From Moricandia arvensis (taxonomy: Eukaryota > Streptophyta > Magnoliopsida > Brassicales > Brassicaceae): 64,000 bases of DNA. Position numbers and translations under genes: made by a program. Location: positions 1 through 64,000 of the forward strand of contig CAJHQP010001897.1 in NCBI GenBank assembly GCA_905132765.1, written 5' to 3'. Below, in pieces: positions 1 to 11,400 of the stretch (position 1 is its first letter; each line of letters opens with the position of its first letter). The notes under the pieces were generated by a model. It did not search any database. It saw only the letters and a program-made list of their open reading frames with translations, and was not told where the DNA came from.

Positions 1-42
1 GTTGCCATTTTTTTTTGAGTTTTAAACATTTTTGGTATGCAG

Positions 43-1295
43 ATGCCTGATGCTGTGGTTGATTATGATCTATTGAATGGGAAATGGAACATTGTACAGC
101 AGCAAAACATGCTTCACGAAAGAACACGGGTTTTATATGGCACTGCAAACTCCACCGAGAGCCCTAATATACCTTCAGGCACCAGAACTGTTAGGTTTGA
201 TACTGAGGATACTACTGCTGAGAATGACAACTTGTGGAATGACTTAACCGAGTTTTATGCCTGTGATTTCCATGAAGTCTCTTCTCATGATGGAGCGTCG
301 GTTCCGTTAACTGTTGTTTACTCAAAAGCTCAGAAAGAGGAGAACCGAAAGCCTGGTCTGCTACATGTTCATGGTGCTTATGGTGAAATGCTCGATAAGA
401 GATGGCGTAGTGAACTTAAAAGCCTGCTTGACCGTGGATGGGTTCTTGCATATGCAGATGTTAGGTCAGTCACAGCTTCTCGTCTCTCTCAAAAAACTTA
501 AAGCTAATGTGTGAAGATCTGTATCAATTTTTGGATTTTTGGGACAGAGGTGGAGGTGGAAAAGGAAAGAAGTGGCATCAAGAAGGAAGAGGCGCGAAGA
601 AACTAAACTCCATTAAAGATTACATTCACTGTGCCAAGTTCCTTGTTGAGAACAATATAGTTCAAGAAAACAAGCTTGCTGGTTGGGGATACAGTGCAGG
701 AGGGCTTGTTGTTGCTTCAGCCATCAATCAATGTCCTGATCTCTTCCAAGCTGCTGTTCTAAAGGTAATAAGCAAGCTCCAGTAAAAAAGTAATGAAACC
801 ACAAAACATCAACTGTTTGTTTTGTTTTTGTTCCAGGTTCCTTTTCTTGATCCAACTCATACTTTAATACATCCAATACTACCCTTAACGGCAGAGGATT
901 ACGAAGAGTTTGGATATCCAGGAGATATCGATGATTTTCATGCGATACGGGAATACTCTCCTTATGACAACATTCCTAAAGATGTTCTTTATCCAGCTGT
1001 TTTAGTTACTTCCTCATTCAACACTCGGTAAGTAACCACCAATCTTCTCATGGTCTTGAATAATCTATACTCTCTACTTCCTATGGATGTTTGAGACTTC
1101 TTCTCTTGCATTGTCAGATTTGGTGTGTGGGAAGCTGCTAAATGGGTTGCAAGAGTTCGTGACAATACATTCAATGATCAAGAACGCCCAGTGTTGCTCA
1201 ACCTGACGACCGATATTGTGGAAGAAAACCGGTTCTTGCAGACTAAGGAATCTGCGTTAGAGATTGCGTTTCTAATAAAGATGATGGAATCTTGA
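43..1295 (+). CDS. Prolyl-oligopeptidase family protein (oligopeptidase B-like), 3' part
   Basis: This is the C-terminal part of an S9 prolyl oligopeptidase/oligopeptidase B-like protein, closest by memory to Arabidopsis At5g66960. The 5' end lies outside the window: position 43 directly follows an intron acceptor. Exons are 43-464, 548-764, 837-1027 and 1118-1295, all with GT-AG borders and matching phases. The alpha/beta-hydrolase core is visible as HGAYGE followed by the nucleophile elbow GYSAGG (Ser codon 693-695). The usual C-terminal acid and histidine are not recognisable. Where relatives carry Asp before the R-x-x-x-WE motif this protein has SSFNTR, and the GH(F/G)G region is replaced by TTDIVEEN. 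A peptidase with a degraded triad, or a non-catalytic homologue, is therefore possible. The family identity is secure; activity is inferred to be doubtful. Confidence 0.88.
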
Positions 1296-1528
1296 AAGCA
1301 AACCATCAGTCAGAGAGTAGGTATAGATATACATATATATCTTCTGGTTCTAAAACTTCCAAGAATCAATGAATTGTGTAACAACACAGACAGAAAATGA
1401 ATGAACATAAACAATAGTGCAAACAGCTGCAAACTTGTCTGAGATCGATCGCCTCTCTTCATACAGATATAAGTACAATAAAGTGTAAGAATAAAAAAAG
1501 AAGAAGATATCCATTGCTCATGTTCTTT

Positions 1529-4135
1529 TTAAGTCTCTGAAGAATCATCTTCTTCAATAACTGTTGGGAGTGACCCCTGTTTAGCAAAACCTGGACTCAA
1601 GAACTTTGCAACGAAACTCCATAATCTGTAAACATCTTCAAAGTTTGTCAAGAACCCAAGTGAAGCTGTGACAACCTCAACTCTTATGAACCCGTTGTTT
1701 TTCCCATCTCGATCCACCTGTTTCCAAGAACTTGAATCTTCTCTTAGACTATCAATGATCTTTATGTGACTGAGGTAACCAATGCCTAGAGATATTCCTT
1801 CTCTTTCAGCTAGTTTCTGCACTATCTCAGGATGCACCATTCCATTTTTCAAGTCCCTAACATTGAATGCCACCGAAGACCCTCGTTCGTATTTGATCTT
1901 TGGACCATATATCTGAACAAGGTTCTTGTGCTCTCCACCTGCATCTGAGCTCGGCAGCCTTAGTTGGAGCAGAGAAGTTACAAGCCAATTAATGAGGTAC
2001 CGGAGCCTCGAGGTGGTTTTGTTGAGACCTAACATATTCACATGATCAATGTGGCGGCAAACAATCTCTGGTTCTCTCTGATCATCATCCCATTCTGCTC
2101 CATTGCTTCCATCTTCATCTTCTTCTTCTTCTTCATCCCCAAGACTGATCACCGATGCTTCTCCATGATCTAATGATCTAAACGATACTCTTCGTTTACT
2201 GGGATGTTCACCTTCATTCACAAGAAGTCTCCCACCACTGTACTGACTCTTCTCCCTTCTTCCCAACAGTCTAAATTCACCTTCGGTTTCTCTTCTTATT
2301 GCACTCTCTTTGATTCCAGAGGTTAAACCGTTTCCACTTGCTTCAGATATTAGCTTACTGCTCCCTCCATCTTCTTCTTCTATCTCACTTACTCGCAACC
2401 GACGACTTGTGTCTATCTGATTCGTTTCAGATTCTTCTTCTCCCGTGGCTGCTTGAACCACTTCATGTGATACTGACAAAACAGCAGCATCAAACGAGAG
2501 AACATGGCTTTCACTGTTACTACCATTCTCAACCTTTGAAGCTGGTTTAGGTGAGATCCTTCGTTTGTGGTTTTGAGGAACCAAAAGTAAAGGACTCTTC
2601 TGCTTGTTCAGATGACCTGCCCTATCAGAATCAGCAGGACTCTGACCCAAATCGATCCAGAGCGTGCTATCTGATGACTCATCTTCACTAAAAACCGGAC
2701 TCTTTATCAATTCACCCACTGAGATACTGTCAGCTTCCTCAAACACAGTGCTTGTTCCATCTTTGTCTGAACCAATATCATGGTCCATATCTGTCTCAAA
2801 GACATCCTGCACCTGAGCAGAAGTATAAGCACCAGAAAACGCTGGTAATTGAGTTCCCAAGGCTTTATCCCCGTTAAGGGAGATATCATTATCTTCAAAC
2901 CCGGTCAAGCCATCCATGGAGTCATTTAGATACAGAGGATACTCAGGTGTTATCTTCACAATACCTGAACTCGTTTTCCCGGATTGACTCTGCAAGCAGC
3001 TAATCACAGACTTCTTAATCAACAGACAACCAAACCCAGTTGGATCAAACCCAAACACACGATAAAACGAAGTGATGATAAAATCAGGACGGAACAAAGA
3101 CAGCCCAAGAGAGTCCATGTCTTTAGGACCCAAAGCTCCAGCATCAAGCAAGACATGCCAATTGTTTTGCTGAGCCAGTGCCATCCACTGGTAAGAATAC
3201 TTAGAGCCTGTGACCCTCGACTGAACCGGAAACACAAACAAACCTGTCGCTGAATCCTTCTTCCTCTTCTTCTTACTCAAAATCTCCTTCTTAAGATCCA
3301 TTGAACATAGCCTAAGCGTAGGCCATTTAAACCAAGCGCTACCGACCTTAGCACCTTTCTCCTTAGCAGATTGACCCATCAAACTAACCGACTGGCTCTC
3401 GTGATCAAACATAGTCAGGAGCTTCTTGTTTGTGTGAAACGGATAAGACTCAGCAAGCAACTTGAACGCAGAGCCTCTACTAACAGTGAAGACAAGACCA
3501 TACTCATTCTCAGGGATGTTCAAGTAATCCATAATCCTAACCTTGATATCATGTTCAATGGACCCTCTCTCAGCACCACCGTATAAAGCATGATTGCTCA
3601 GATTCGCACTAATCTCCGACAAGCTAAAAGTGCAAGTGTCCCAGTAATGAACTGTCTGAAGATACGAGAACAACCCGAATCCACAGTAGTCAAGACATAC
3701 CTTTGGTAATGATAAGTGAAAATACTCATCATTTCTCAATTGGTCCACTTTCTCCGAAGATTGATACTTTGGATACATGGTTAGAAACGTGTTCAACGCT
3801 TCTTCGAGCTCAGGCAAAGCTTCTTCTGATTCAAATGCTCTTTGAGCAGCGATGGAAGTGGCACGCAAGAAGTCACGTTGAGCGTTGAGCCTAGCGAGTG
3901 ATCTAGACCGTCCAAGGCTTTGATCTTGAGGCTCATGGTCTTCTTCTTCTACTTCTTCCATCTCTTGAGATTTGACGAGTAACCCATCTTCAGATGCAGC
4001 TTCAAGAGCTTCCCTGAGCTTGGATTCATGGAGCTTTCGAGCTTTTGTGGACTCGGAAACATCTCTGCTCTTCTTGTCAAGAGCTAGAGCAGCAGCAGCA
4101 CAGTGATAGATAGGCTTCCAAAGTGAGATATGCAT
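1529..4135 (-). CDS. PLP-dependent transferase-fold protein, MoCo-sulfurase-like (At5g66950 type)
   Basis: A single-exon gene encoding 868 aa, matching the length of the Arabidopsis At5g66950 family. The start at 4135 gives the family N-terminus MHISLWKPIYHC. The longer reading frame from 4201 runs through a probable 5'UTR intron acceptor just upstream, so the inner ATG was chosen. The N-terminal third carries an aminotransferase class-V/molybdenum-cofactor-sulfurase-like fold (EYGLVFTVSRGSAFKLLAES, DAGALGPKDMD, TSFYRVFG). A long acidic, Ser-rich low-complexity middle follows, then a conserved C-terminal block (ERGSSVAFNVRDL and GISLGIGYLSHI). The residue at the place of the PLP-binding Lys of MoCo sulfurases (SFYK) is Arg, codon 3059-3061, about residue 359, so classical cysteine desulfurase chemistry is unlikely. 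The biological role is unknown. The Arabidopsis neighbour order is kept with the gene at 43-1295. Confidence 0.88.
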   Translation of the reverse strand: MHISLWKPIYHCAAAALALDKKSRDVSESTKARKLHESKLREALEAASEDGLLVKSQEMEEVEEEDHEPQDQSLGRSRSLARLNAQRDFLRATSIAAQRAFESEEALPELEEALNTFLTMYPKYQSSEKVDQLRNDEYFHLSLPKVCLDYCGFGLFSYLQTVHYWDTCTFSLSEISANLSNHALYGGAERGSIEHDIKVRIMDYLNIPENEYGLVFTVSRGSAFKLLAESYPFHTNKKLLTMFDHESQSVSLMGQSAKEKGAKVGSAWFKWPTLRLCSMDLKKEILSKKKRKKDSATGLFVFPVQSRVTGSKYSYQWMALAQQNNWHVLLDAGALGPKDMDSLGLSLFRPDFIITSFYRVFGFDPTGFGCLLIKKSVISCLQSQSGKTSSGIVKITPEYPLYLNDSMDGLTGFEDNDISLNGDKALGTQLPAFSGAYTSAQVQDVFETDMDHDIGSDKDGTSTVFEEADSISVGELIKSPVFSEDESSDSTLWIDLGQSPADSDRAGHLNKQKSPLLLVPQNHKRRISPKPASKVENGSNSESHVLSFDAAVLSVSHEVVQAATGEEESETNQIDTSRRLRVSEIEEEDGGSSKLISEASGNGLTSGIKESAIRRETEGEFRLLGRREKSQYSGGRLLVNEGEHPSKRRVSFRSLDHGEASVISLGDEEEEEDEDGSNGAEWDDDQREPEIVCRHIDHVNMLGLNKTTSRLRYLINWLVTSLLQLRLPSSDAGGEHKNLVQIYGPKIKYERGSSVAFNVRDLKNGMVHPEIVQKLAEREGISLGIGYLSHIKIIDSLREDSSSWKQVDRDGKNNGFIRVEVVTASLGFLTNFEDVYRLWSFVAKFLSPGFAKQGSLPTVIEEDDSSET

Positions 4136-4201
4136 CAAATCCTGAAACCTAATCAGAAACAGAACCCACAAGTCAAAATCGCCACTTGATCTGAAACCCA
4201 A

Positions 4202-5493
4202 AACGAGAAGATCAAAAAGTCAAAACCTTTGTCGTCTCTTGAACAGAGAAGAGGAGATCCGCAAAACAGAGAGGGAGAGAGATCTAAAAAGGCTCAGACG
4301 AAAATCCCAAAATGCTATTTTGACTTTTTAATATCAATCAAATGCTTAATCTTTGCTGTTACTTGCTGTTCTCAATTCCAAGTTTCACTTTTTTTTATTT
4401 TTATTTTTTCTTCCTGTTTTTTTAATCAATCAATCGACGCAGCATATTGTATATGATTATTTGAAAATTATATAATTCGATTTGGATATCTGCTAGTTTA
4501 TTCTGGGACCCATGAAAGCTTCCTTCTTTCTCTTTTTCTTTTGACTGTATTTTTTTGTCCATCAATTCATTTTGAAGGTCTCAAGTTTTTTTTTAAGCCA
4601 GAGAAGAGAGCTCTTGTCACACTATACAACTATAAGTCTATAAGTAAAGATCCTTACTTTTCTTTTTCTAATGATGTTTAAGTCTCATTATCTCTCTTCT
4701 TTTACACCACAACCAGAAAAACATTTTCAAAAATCACTTCTCTTGTTTTAACTATTCATACAAGACAATGAAACTAGTATCACCTCCTCACCAATATTCT
4801 TCTTCACTATCTGTCTGAAACGGTTTAGAAAAGGTAGGTCATAAATATCCTAATTTATGATCCAACCCACACATTTATTTTCTCATAAAAGTAGCCTAAG
4901 AATATGATTTTAAATTTAAAACCAATTAAATATAAGTAGGTAGTGTGTGGGCTCAACAACAGAGTCAAATTTAATGTGTTTTATTGTAATTATTGTTCCC
5001 TTTTGTTTTATTCTAAGTATTGTTTCAATCTATTTACTTTGATCTTTAATTTCTCAATTGGTACCTTTTAGCTTTACTATTATGATGATGACCAAGATTT
5101 CACTTTCTAAATGCGACACAAATCATAGCTTAGATTACATGCACAAGTAAAGTTTTTTTCAGCTTTGGGTCACAATGGGATGTTTGGTGAAGCATGCACA
5201 AACACAACATAAAAACCTTACATTTAGGCCCATTGTAAATAAAGTACAATTATTGCAATGTTTTCTTTATACTGTCATGTCAGATTGCATAACATAATCA
5301 CACATCCTAGCATTTATAAAAACATATTAATATTTCTTTGTGGGTCAAAGTATTAACTAACGATTAAATAGCAGAAAAAGAGAGGATAATTAGCCCAACA
5401 ATGCAGTTTTTCTTGTTAATGTGTAACAACAACTGATGGGCCTCTATGAATTCAAATGTCCGTCTGTGCAAGAAAGCAATGCAAGTAGCTTTG
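4202..5493. other. Intergenic, AT-rich
   Basis: Contains the 5'UTR region of the leftward gene at 1529-4135 (a pyrimidine-rich leader, with a likely 5'UTR intron ending close to the ATG), then AT-rich sequence up to the satellite array. No coding region or structural RNA was recognised. Confidence 0.6.
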
Positions 5494-8400
5494 AGTTTTT
5501 CGGTGGATTAACCCATACGAAAATATTAAATCTTTCGGTGAATTTTCTATATAATGAATTTTATCCTTTTTATTGTTGTTTAAATTTTTCTAACCATATT
5601 TTACATTTCTACTAAAGTATGCAAAACTTTTATTCATCATAAATAAACATCGTTTCTAATCTTTTAACAATTAATTTAATAAAACTTTATATACTATCTA
5701 AATCAATAAACTAGCCACACAAAATCTATATTCTCTAGAGAAACGAGGAAAATAAAGGTGTCAAACTTCATTGACCATCATCTTATACCAGTACACGATG
5801 TAATTATACAATAAAACAAGATTTTTCATATTTTTGAATTTTTCTAAAATTTGTGGGTACCCACTACAAAAAAATAAGTTTTTCGGTAAATTCTCTATAT
5901 ACTGAATTTTATCATCTTTAATGTTGTTAAGTTTTTCTAACCATATTCTACATTTCTATTAATGTATGCAAAAAATTTATTCATCGTACATGGACATCGT
6001 TTCTAAAATTTTAACAATTAGTTTAATAAAACTTCATATAATATCTAAATCAATGGAGTAACCACATAAAATCTCTATTCTCTCGAGAAACGGAGAAAAT
6101 AAAGGTGCAAAACCTCATTGAACATCATCATATATAAGTACACGATGCAATTATACATTAAAATAACATTTTCATATTTTTCAATTTTTCTAAAAATTTG
6201 TGAGTTAACCCCTACGAAAATATTGAGTTTTTCGTTAAATTCTCTATATATTGAATTTTATCTTCTTTAGTGTTGTTTAAATTTTTCAAACCACATTCTA
6301 CATTTCTATTAACGTATGCAAAACTTTTATTCATCTTCTTCAGACAACGTTTCTAAAATTTTAGCAATTAATTTAATAAAACTTCATATAATATTTACAC
6401 CAATGGAGTAGCCACATAAAATCTCTATTCTCTAGAGAAACGGAGAAAATAAAGTTGCGAAACCTCATTGAACATCATCAAATACCAGTACACGATGCAA
6501 TTATACATTAAAATTAGATTTTCATATTTTTCAATTTTTCTAAAAATTTGTGGGTTAACCCCTACGAAAATATTGAGTTTTTCGGTAAATTCTCTATATA
6601 TTGAATTTTATCTTCTTTAGTGTTGTTTAAATTTTTCAAACCACATTCTACATTTCTATTAACGTATGCAAAACTTTTATTCATCTTCCTCAGACATCGT
6701 TTCTAAAATTTTAGCAATTAATTTAATAAAACTTCATATAATATCTAAATCAATGGAGTAGCCACATAAAATCTCTATTCTCTAGAGAAAATGAGAAAGT
6801 AAAGGTGTCAAACCTCATTGACCATCATCATATATCAGTAACAAATGCAATTATACAATAAAATAAAATTTTCATATTTTTCAAGTTTTCTAATAATTTG
6901 TGGGTTTAACCCCTAAGAAAATATTGAGTTTTTCGAAAATATCTCTATATATTCAATTTTATCTCCTTTAGTGTTGTTTAAATTTTTCAAACCACATTCT
7001 ACATTTCGATTAACGTATGCAAAACTTTTATTCATCTTCTTCGGACATCGTTTCTAAAATTTTAGCAATTAATTTAATAAAACTTCATATAATATCTAAA
7101 TCAATGGAGTAGCCACATAAAATCTCTATTCTCTCGAGAAAAGGAAATAATAAAGGTGCCAAACCTCATTGACCATCATCATATATCAGTACACAATGCA
7201 ATTATACATTAAAATAACTTTTTCATATTTTTCAATTTTTCTAAAAATTTGTGGGTTAACCCCCTACGAAAATATTGAGTTTTTCGATAAATTCTCTATA
7301 TATTGAATTTTATCTTCTTTAGTGTTGTTTAAATTTTTCAAACCACATTATACATTTCTATTAACGTATGCAAAACTTTTATTCATCTTCCTCAGACATC
7401 GTTTATAAAATTTTAGCAATTAATTTAATAAAACTTCATATAAATCTAAATCAATGGAGTAGCCACATAAAATCTCTATTCTCTAGAGAAACGGAGAAAA
7501 TAAAAGGGACAAACCTCATTGAACATCATCATATATAAGTACAAGATGCAATTATACATTAAAATAAGACTTTTTCAATTTTTCTAAAAATTTGTGGGTT
7601 AACCCCTACGAAAATATTGAGTTTTCGGTAAATTCTCTATATATTGAATTTTGTCTTCATTAGTGTTGTTTAAATTTTTCAAACCAAATTCCACATTTCT
7701 ATTAACGTATGCAAAACTTTTATTCATCTTCCTCGTACATCGTTTCTAAAATTTTAACAATTAATTTAATAAAATTTCATATAATATCTAAATCAATGGA
7801 GTAGCCACATAAAATCTCTATTCTCTCGAGAAAAGGAAATAATAAAGGTGCCAAACTTCATTGACCATCATCATATATCAGTACACAATGCAATTATACA
7901 TTAAAATAAAATTTTCATATTTTTCAAATTTTCTAAAAATTTGTGGGTTAACTCCTACGAAAATATTGAGTTTTTCGGTAAATTCTCTATATATTGAATT
8001 TTATCTTCGTTAGTGTTGTTTAATTTTTTCAAACCACATTCTACATTTCTATTAATGTATGCACAACTTTTATTCATCTTCCTTGGACATCATTTCTAAA
8101 ATTTTAGCAATTAATTTAATAAAACTTCATATAATATCTAAATCAATGGAGTATCCACATAAAATCTCTATTCTCTAGAGAAACGGCGAAAGTAAAGGTG
8201 CCAAACCTCGTTGATCATCATCATATATCAGTACACGATGCAATTATACATTAAAATAAGATTTTCTTATTTTTTAATTTTTCTAAAAATTTGTGGATTA
8301 ACCCCTACGAAAATATTGAGTTTTTCGGTAAATTTTCTATATATTGAATTTTATTTTCTTTAGTGTTATTTAAATTTTCAAACCACATTCTACATTTCTA

Positions 8401-11400
8401 TTAACGTATGCAAAACTTTTATTCATCTTCCTCGGACATCGTTTCGAAAATTTTAGCAATTAATTTAATAAAACTTCATATAATATCCAAATCAATGGAG
8501 TAGTCACATAAAATCTCTATTCTCTAGAGAAACGGAGAAAATAAAGTGCCAAACCTCATTGAACATCATCATATATCAGTACAAGATGCAATTATGTATT
8601 TAAATAAGATTTTCATATTTTTCAAATTTTCAAAAAGTTTGTGGGTTAACCCCTACGAAAATATTGAGTTTTTCGGTAAATTCTCTATATATTTAATTTT
8701 ATCTTCTTTAGTGTTGTTTAAATTTTTCAAACCACATTCTACATTTCTATTAACGTATGCAAAACTTTTATTCATCTTCCTCAGACATCGTTTCTAAAAT
8801 TTTAGCAATTAATTAATAAAACTTCATATAATATCTAAATAAATAGAGTAGCCACATAAAATCTCTATTCTCTAGAGAAAATGAGAAAATAAAGGTGCCA
8901 AACCTCATTGTCCATCATCATATATCAGTACACGATGCAATTATACAATAAAATAAGAATTTCATATTTTTCAATTTTTTAAAAAATTAGTGGGTTAACC
9001 CCTACGAAAATATTGAGTTTTTCGGTAAATTTTTTATACATTGAATTTTATCTTCTTTAGTGTTGTTTAAATTTTCAAACCACATTCTACATTTCTATTA
9101 ACGTATGCAAAACTTTTATTCATCTTCCTTGGACATCGTTTCTAAAATTTGAGCAATTAATTTAATAAAACTTCGTATAATATCTAAATAAATGGAGTAG
9201 CCACATAAAATCTCTATTCTCTAGAGAAACTGAGAAATAAAGGTGCCAAACCTCATTGTCCATCATCATATATCAATACACGATGCAATTATACAATTAA
9301 ATAAAATTTTCATATTTTTCAATTTTTAAAAATTAGTGGGTTAACCCCTAAGAAAATATTGAGTTTTTTCGTTAAATTTTCTATATACTTGAATTTTATT
9401 TCTTTAGTGTTGTTTAAATTTTTCAAACCACATTCTACATTTCTATTAACGTATGCAAAACTTTTATTCATCTTCCTCGGATATCGTTTCTAAAATTTTA
9501 GCAATTAAGTTAATAAAACTTCATATATATCTAAATCAATGGAGTAGTCACATAAAATCTCTATTCTCTAGAGAAACGGCGAAAATAAAGGTGCAAACCT
9601 CGTTGATCATCCATCATATATCAGTACACGATGTAATTATACATTAAAATAAGATTTTCTTATTTATTAATTTTTCTAAAAATTTGTGGATTAACCCCTA
9701 TGAAATATTGAGTTTTTCGGTAAATTTTCTATATATTGAATTTTATTTTCTTTAGTGTTATTTAAATTTTTCAAACCACATTCTACATTTCTATTAACGT
9801 ATGCAAAACTTTTATTCATCTTCCTCGGACATAGTTTCTAAAATTTTAGCAATTAATTTAATAAAACTTCATATAATATCCAAATCAATGGAGTAGTCAC
9901 ATAAAATCTCTATTCTCTAGAGAAACGGAGAAAATAAAAGTGCCAAACCTCATTGAACATCATCATATATCAGTACAAGATGCAATTATGTATTTAAATA
10001 AGATTTTCATATTTTTCAAATTTTCAAAAAGTTTGTGGGTTAACCCCTACGAAAATATTGAGTTTTTCGGTAAATTCTCTATATATTTAATTTTATCTTC
10101 TTTAGTGTTGTTTAAATTTTTCAAACCACATTCTACATTTCTATTAACGTATGCAAAACTTTTATTCATCTTCCTTAGACATCGTTTCTAAAATTTTAGC
10201 AATTAATTAATAAAACTTCATATAATATCTAAATCAATGGAGTAGCCACATGAAATCTCCATTCTCTAGAGAAAATGAGAAAATAAAGGTGCCAAACCTC
10301 ATTGTCCATCATCATATATCAGTACACGATGCAATTATACAATAAAATAAGAATTTCATATTTTTCAATTTTTTAAAAAATTTAGTGGGTTAACCCCTAC
10401 GAAAATATTGAGTTTTTCGGTAAATTTTCTATACATTGAATTTTATCTTCTTTAATGTTGCTTAAATATTTCAAACCACATTCTACATTTCTATTAACGT
10501 ATGCAAAACTTTTATTCATCTTCCTTGGACATCGTTTCTAAAATTTGAGCAATTAATTTAATAAAACTTCGTATAATATCTAAATAAATGGAGTAGCCAC
10601 ATAAAATCTCTATTCTCTAGAGAAAATGAGAAATAAAGGTGCCAAACCTCATTGTCCATCATCATATATCAATACACGATGCAATTATACAATAAAATAA
10701 AATTTTCATATTTTTCAATTTTTAAAAAAATTAGTGGGTTAACCCCTAAGAAAATATTGAGTTTTTCGTTAAATTTTCTATACCTTGAATTTTATTTTCT
10801 TTAGTGTTGTTTAAATTTTTCAAACCACATTCTACATTTCTATTAACGTATGCAAAACTTTTATTCATCTTCCTCGGATATCGTTTCTAAAATTTTAGCA
10901 ATTAAGTTAATAAAACTTCATATAATATCTAATTCAATGGAGTAGGCACATAAAATTTCTATTCTAATAGAAAAAGAGATAATAAAGGTGCCAAACCTCA
11001 TTGACAATCATCATATATCAGTACACAATGCAATTATACATTAAAATAAAATTTTCATATTTTTCAATTTTCTAAAAATTTGTGGGTTAACCCCTACGAA
11101 AATATTGAGTTTTTCGGTAAATTCTCTATATATTAATTTTATTTCTTTAGTGTTGTTTAATTTTTCAAATCACATTCTACATTTCTATTAACGTATGCAA
11201 AACTTTTATTCATCTTCCTCGGACATCGTTTCTAAATTTTAGCAATTAATTTAATAAAACTTTATATAATATCTAAATCAATGGAGTAGCCACATAAAAT
11301 CTCTATTCTCTAGAGAAACGGAGAAAATAAAGGGGCAAACCTCATTGAACATCATCATATATCAGTACACGATGCAATTATACATTAAAATAAGATTTTC

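Noticed and set aside
2338..3888. Several plus-strand frames of 60-90 codons
   Set aside because: They mirror the single-exon minus-strand gene at 1529-4135.
8546..8797. Open frames of 60-90 codons inside the satellite, some identical between units
   Set aside because: They follow the repeat period, have AT-driven Phe/Leu/Lys composition, and differ or break in sister units by indels. They are chance frames of a non-coding repeat.
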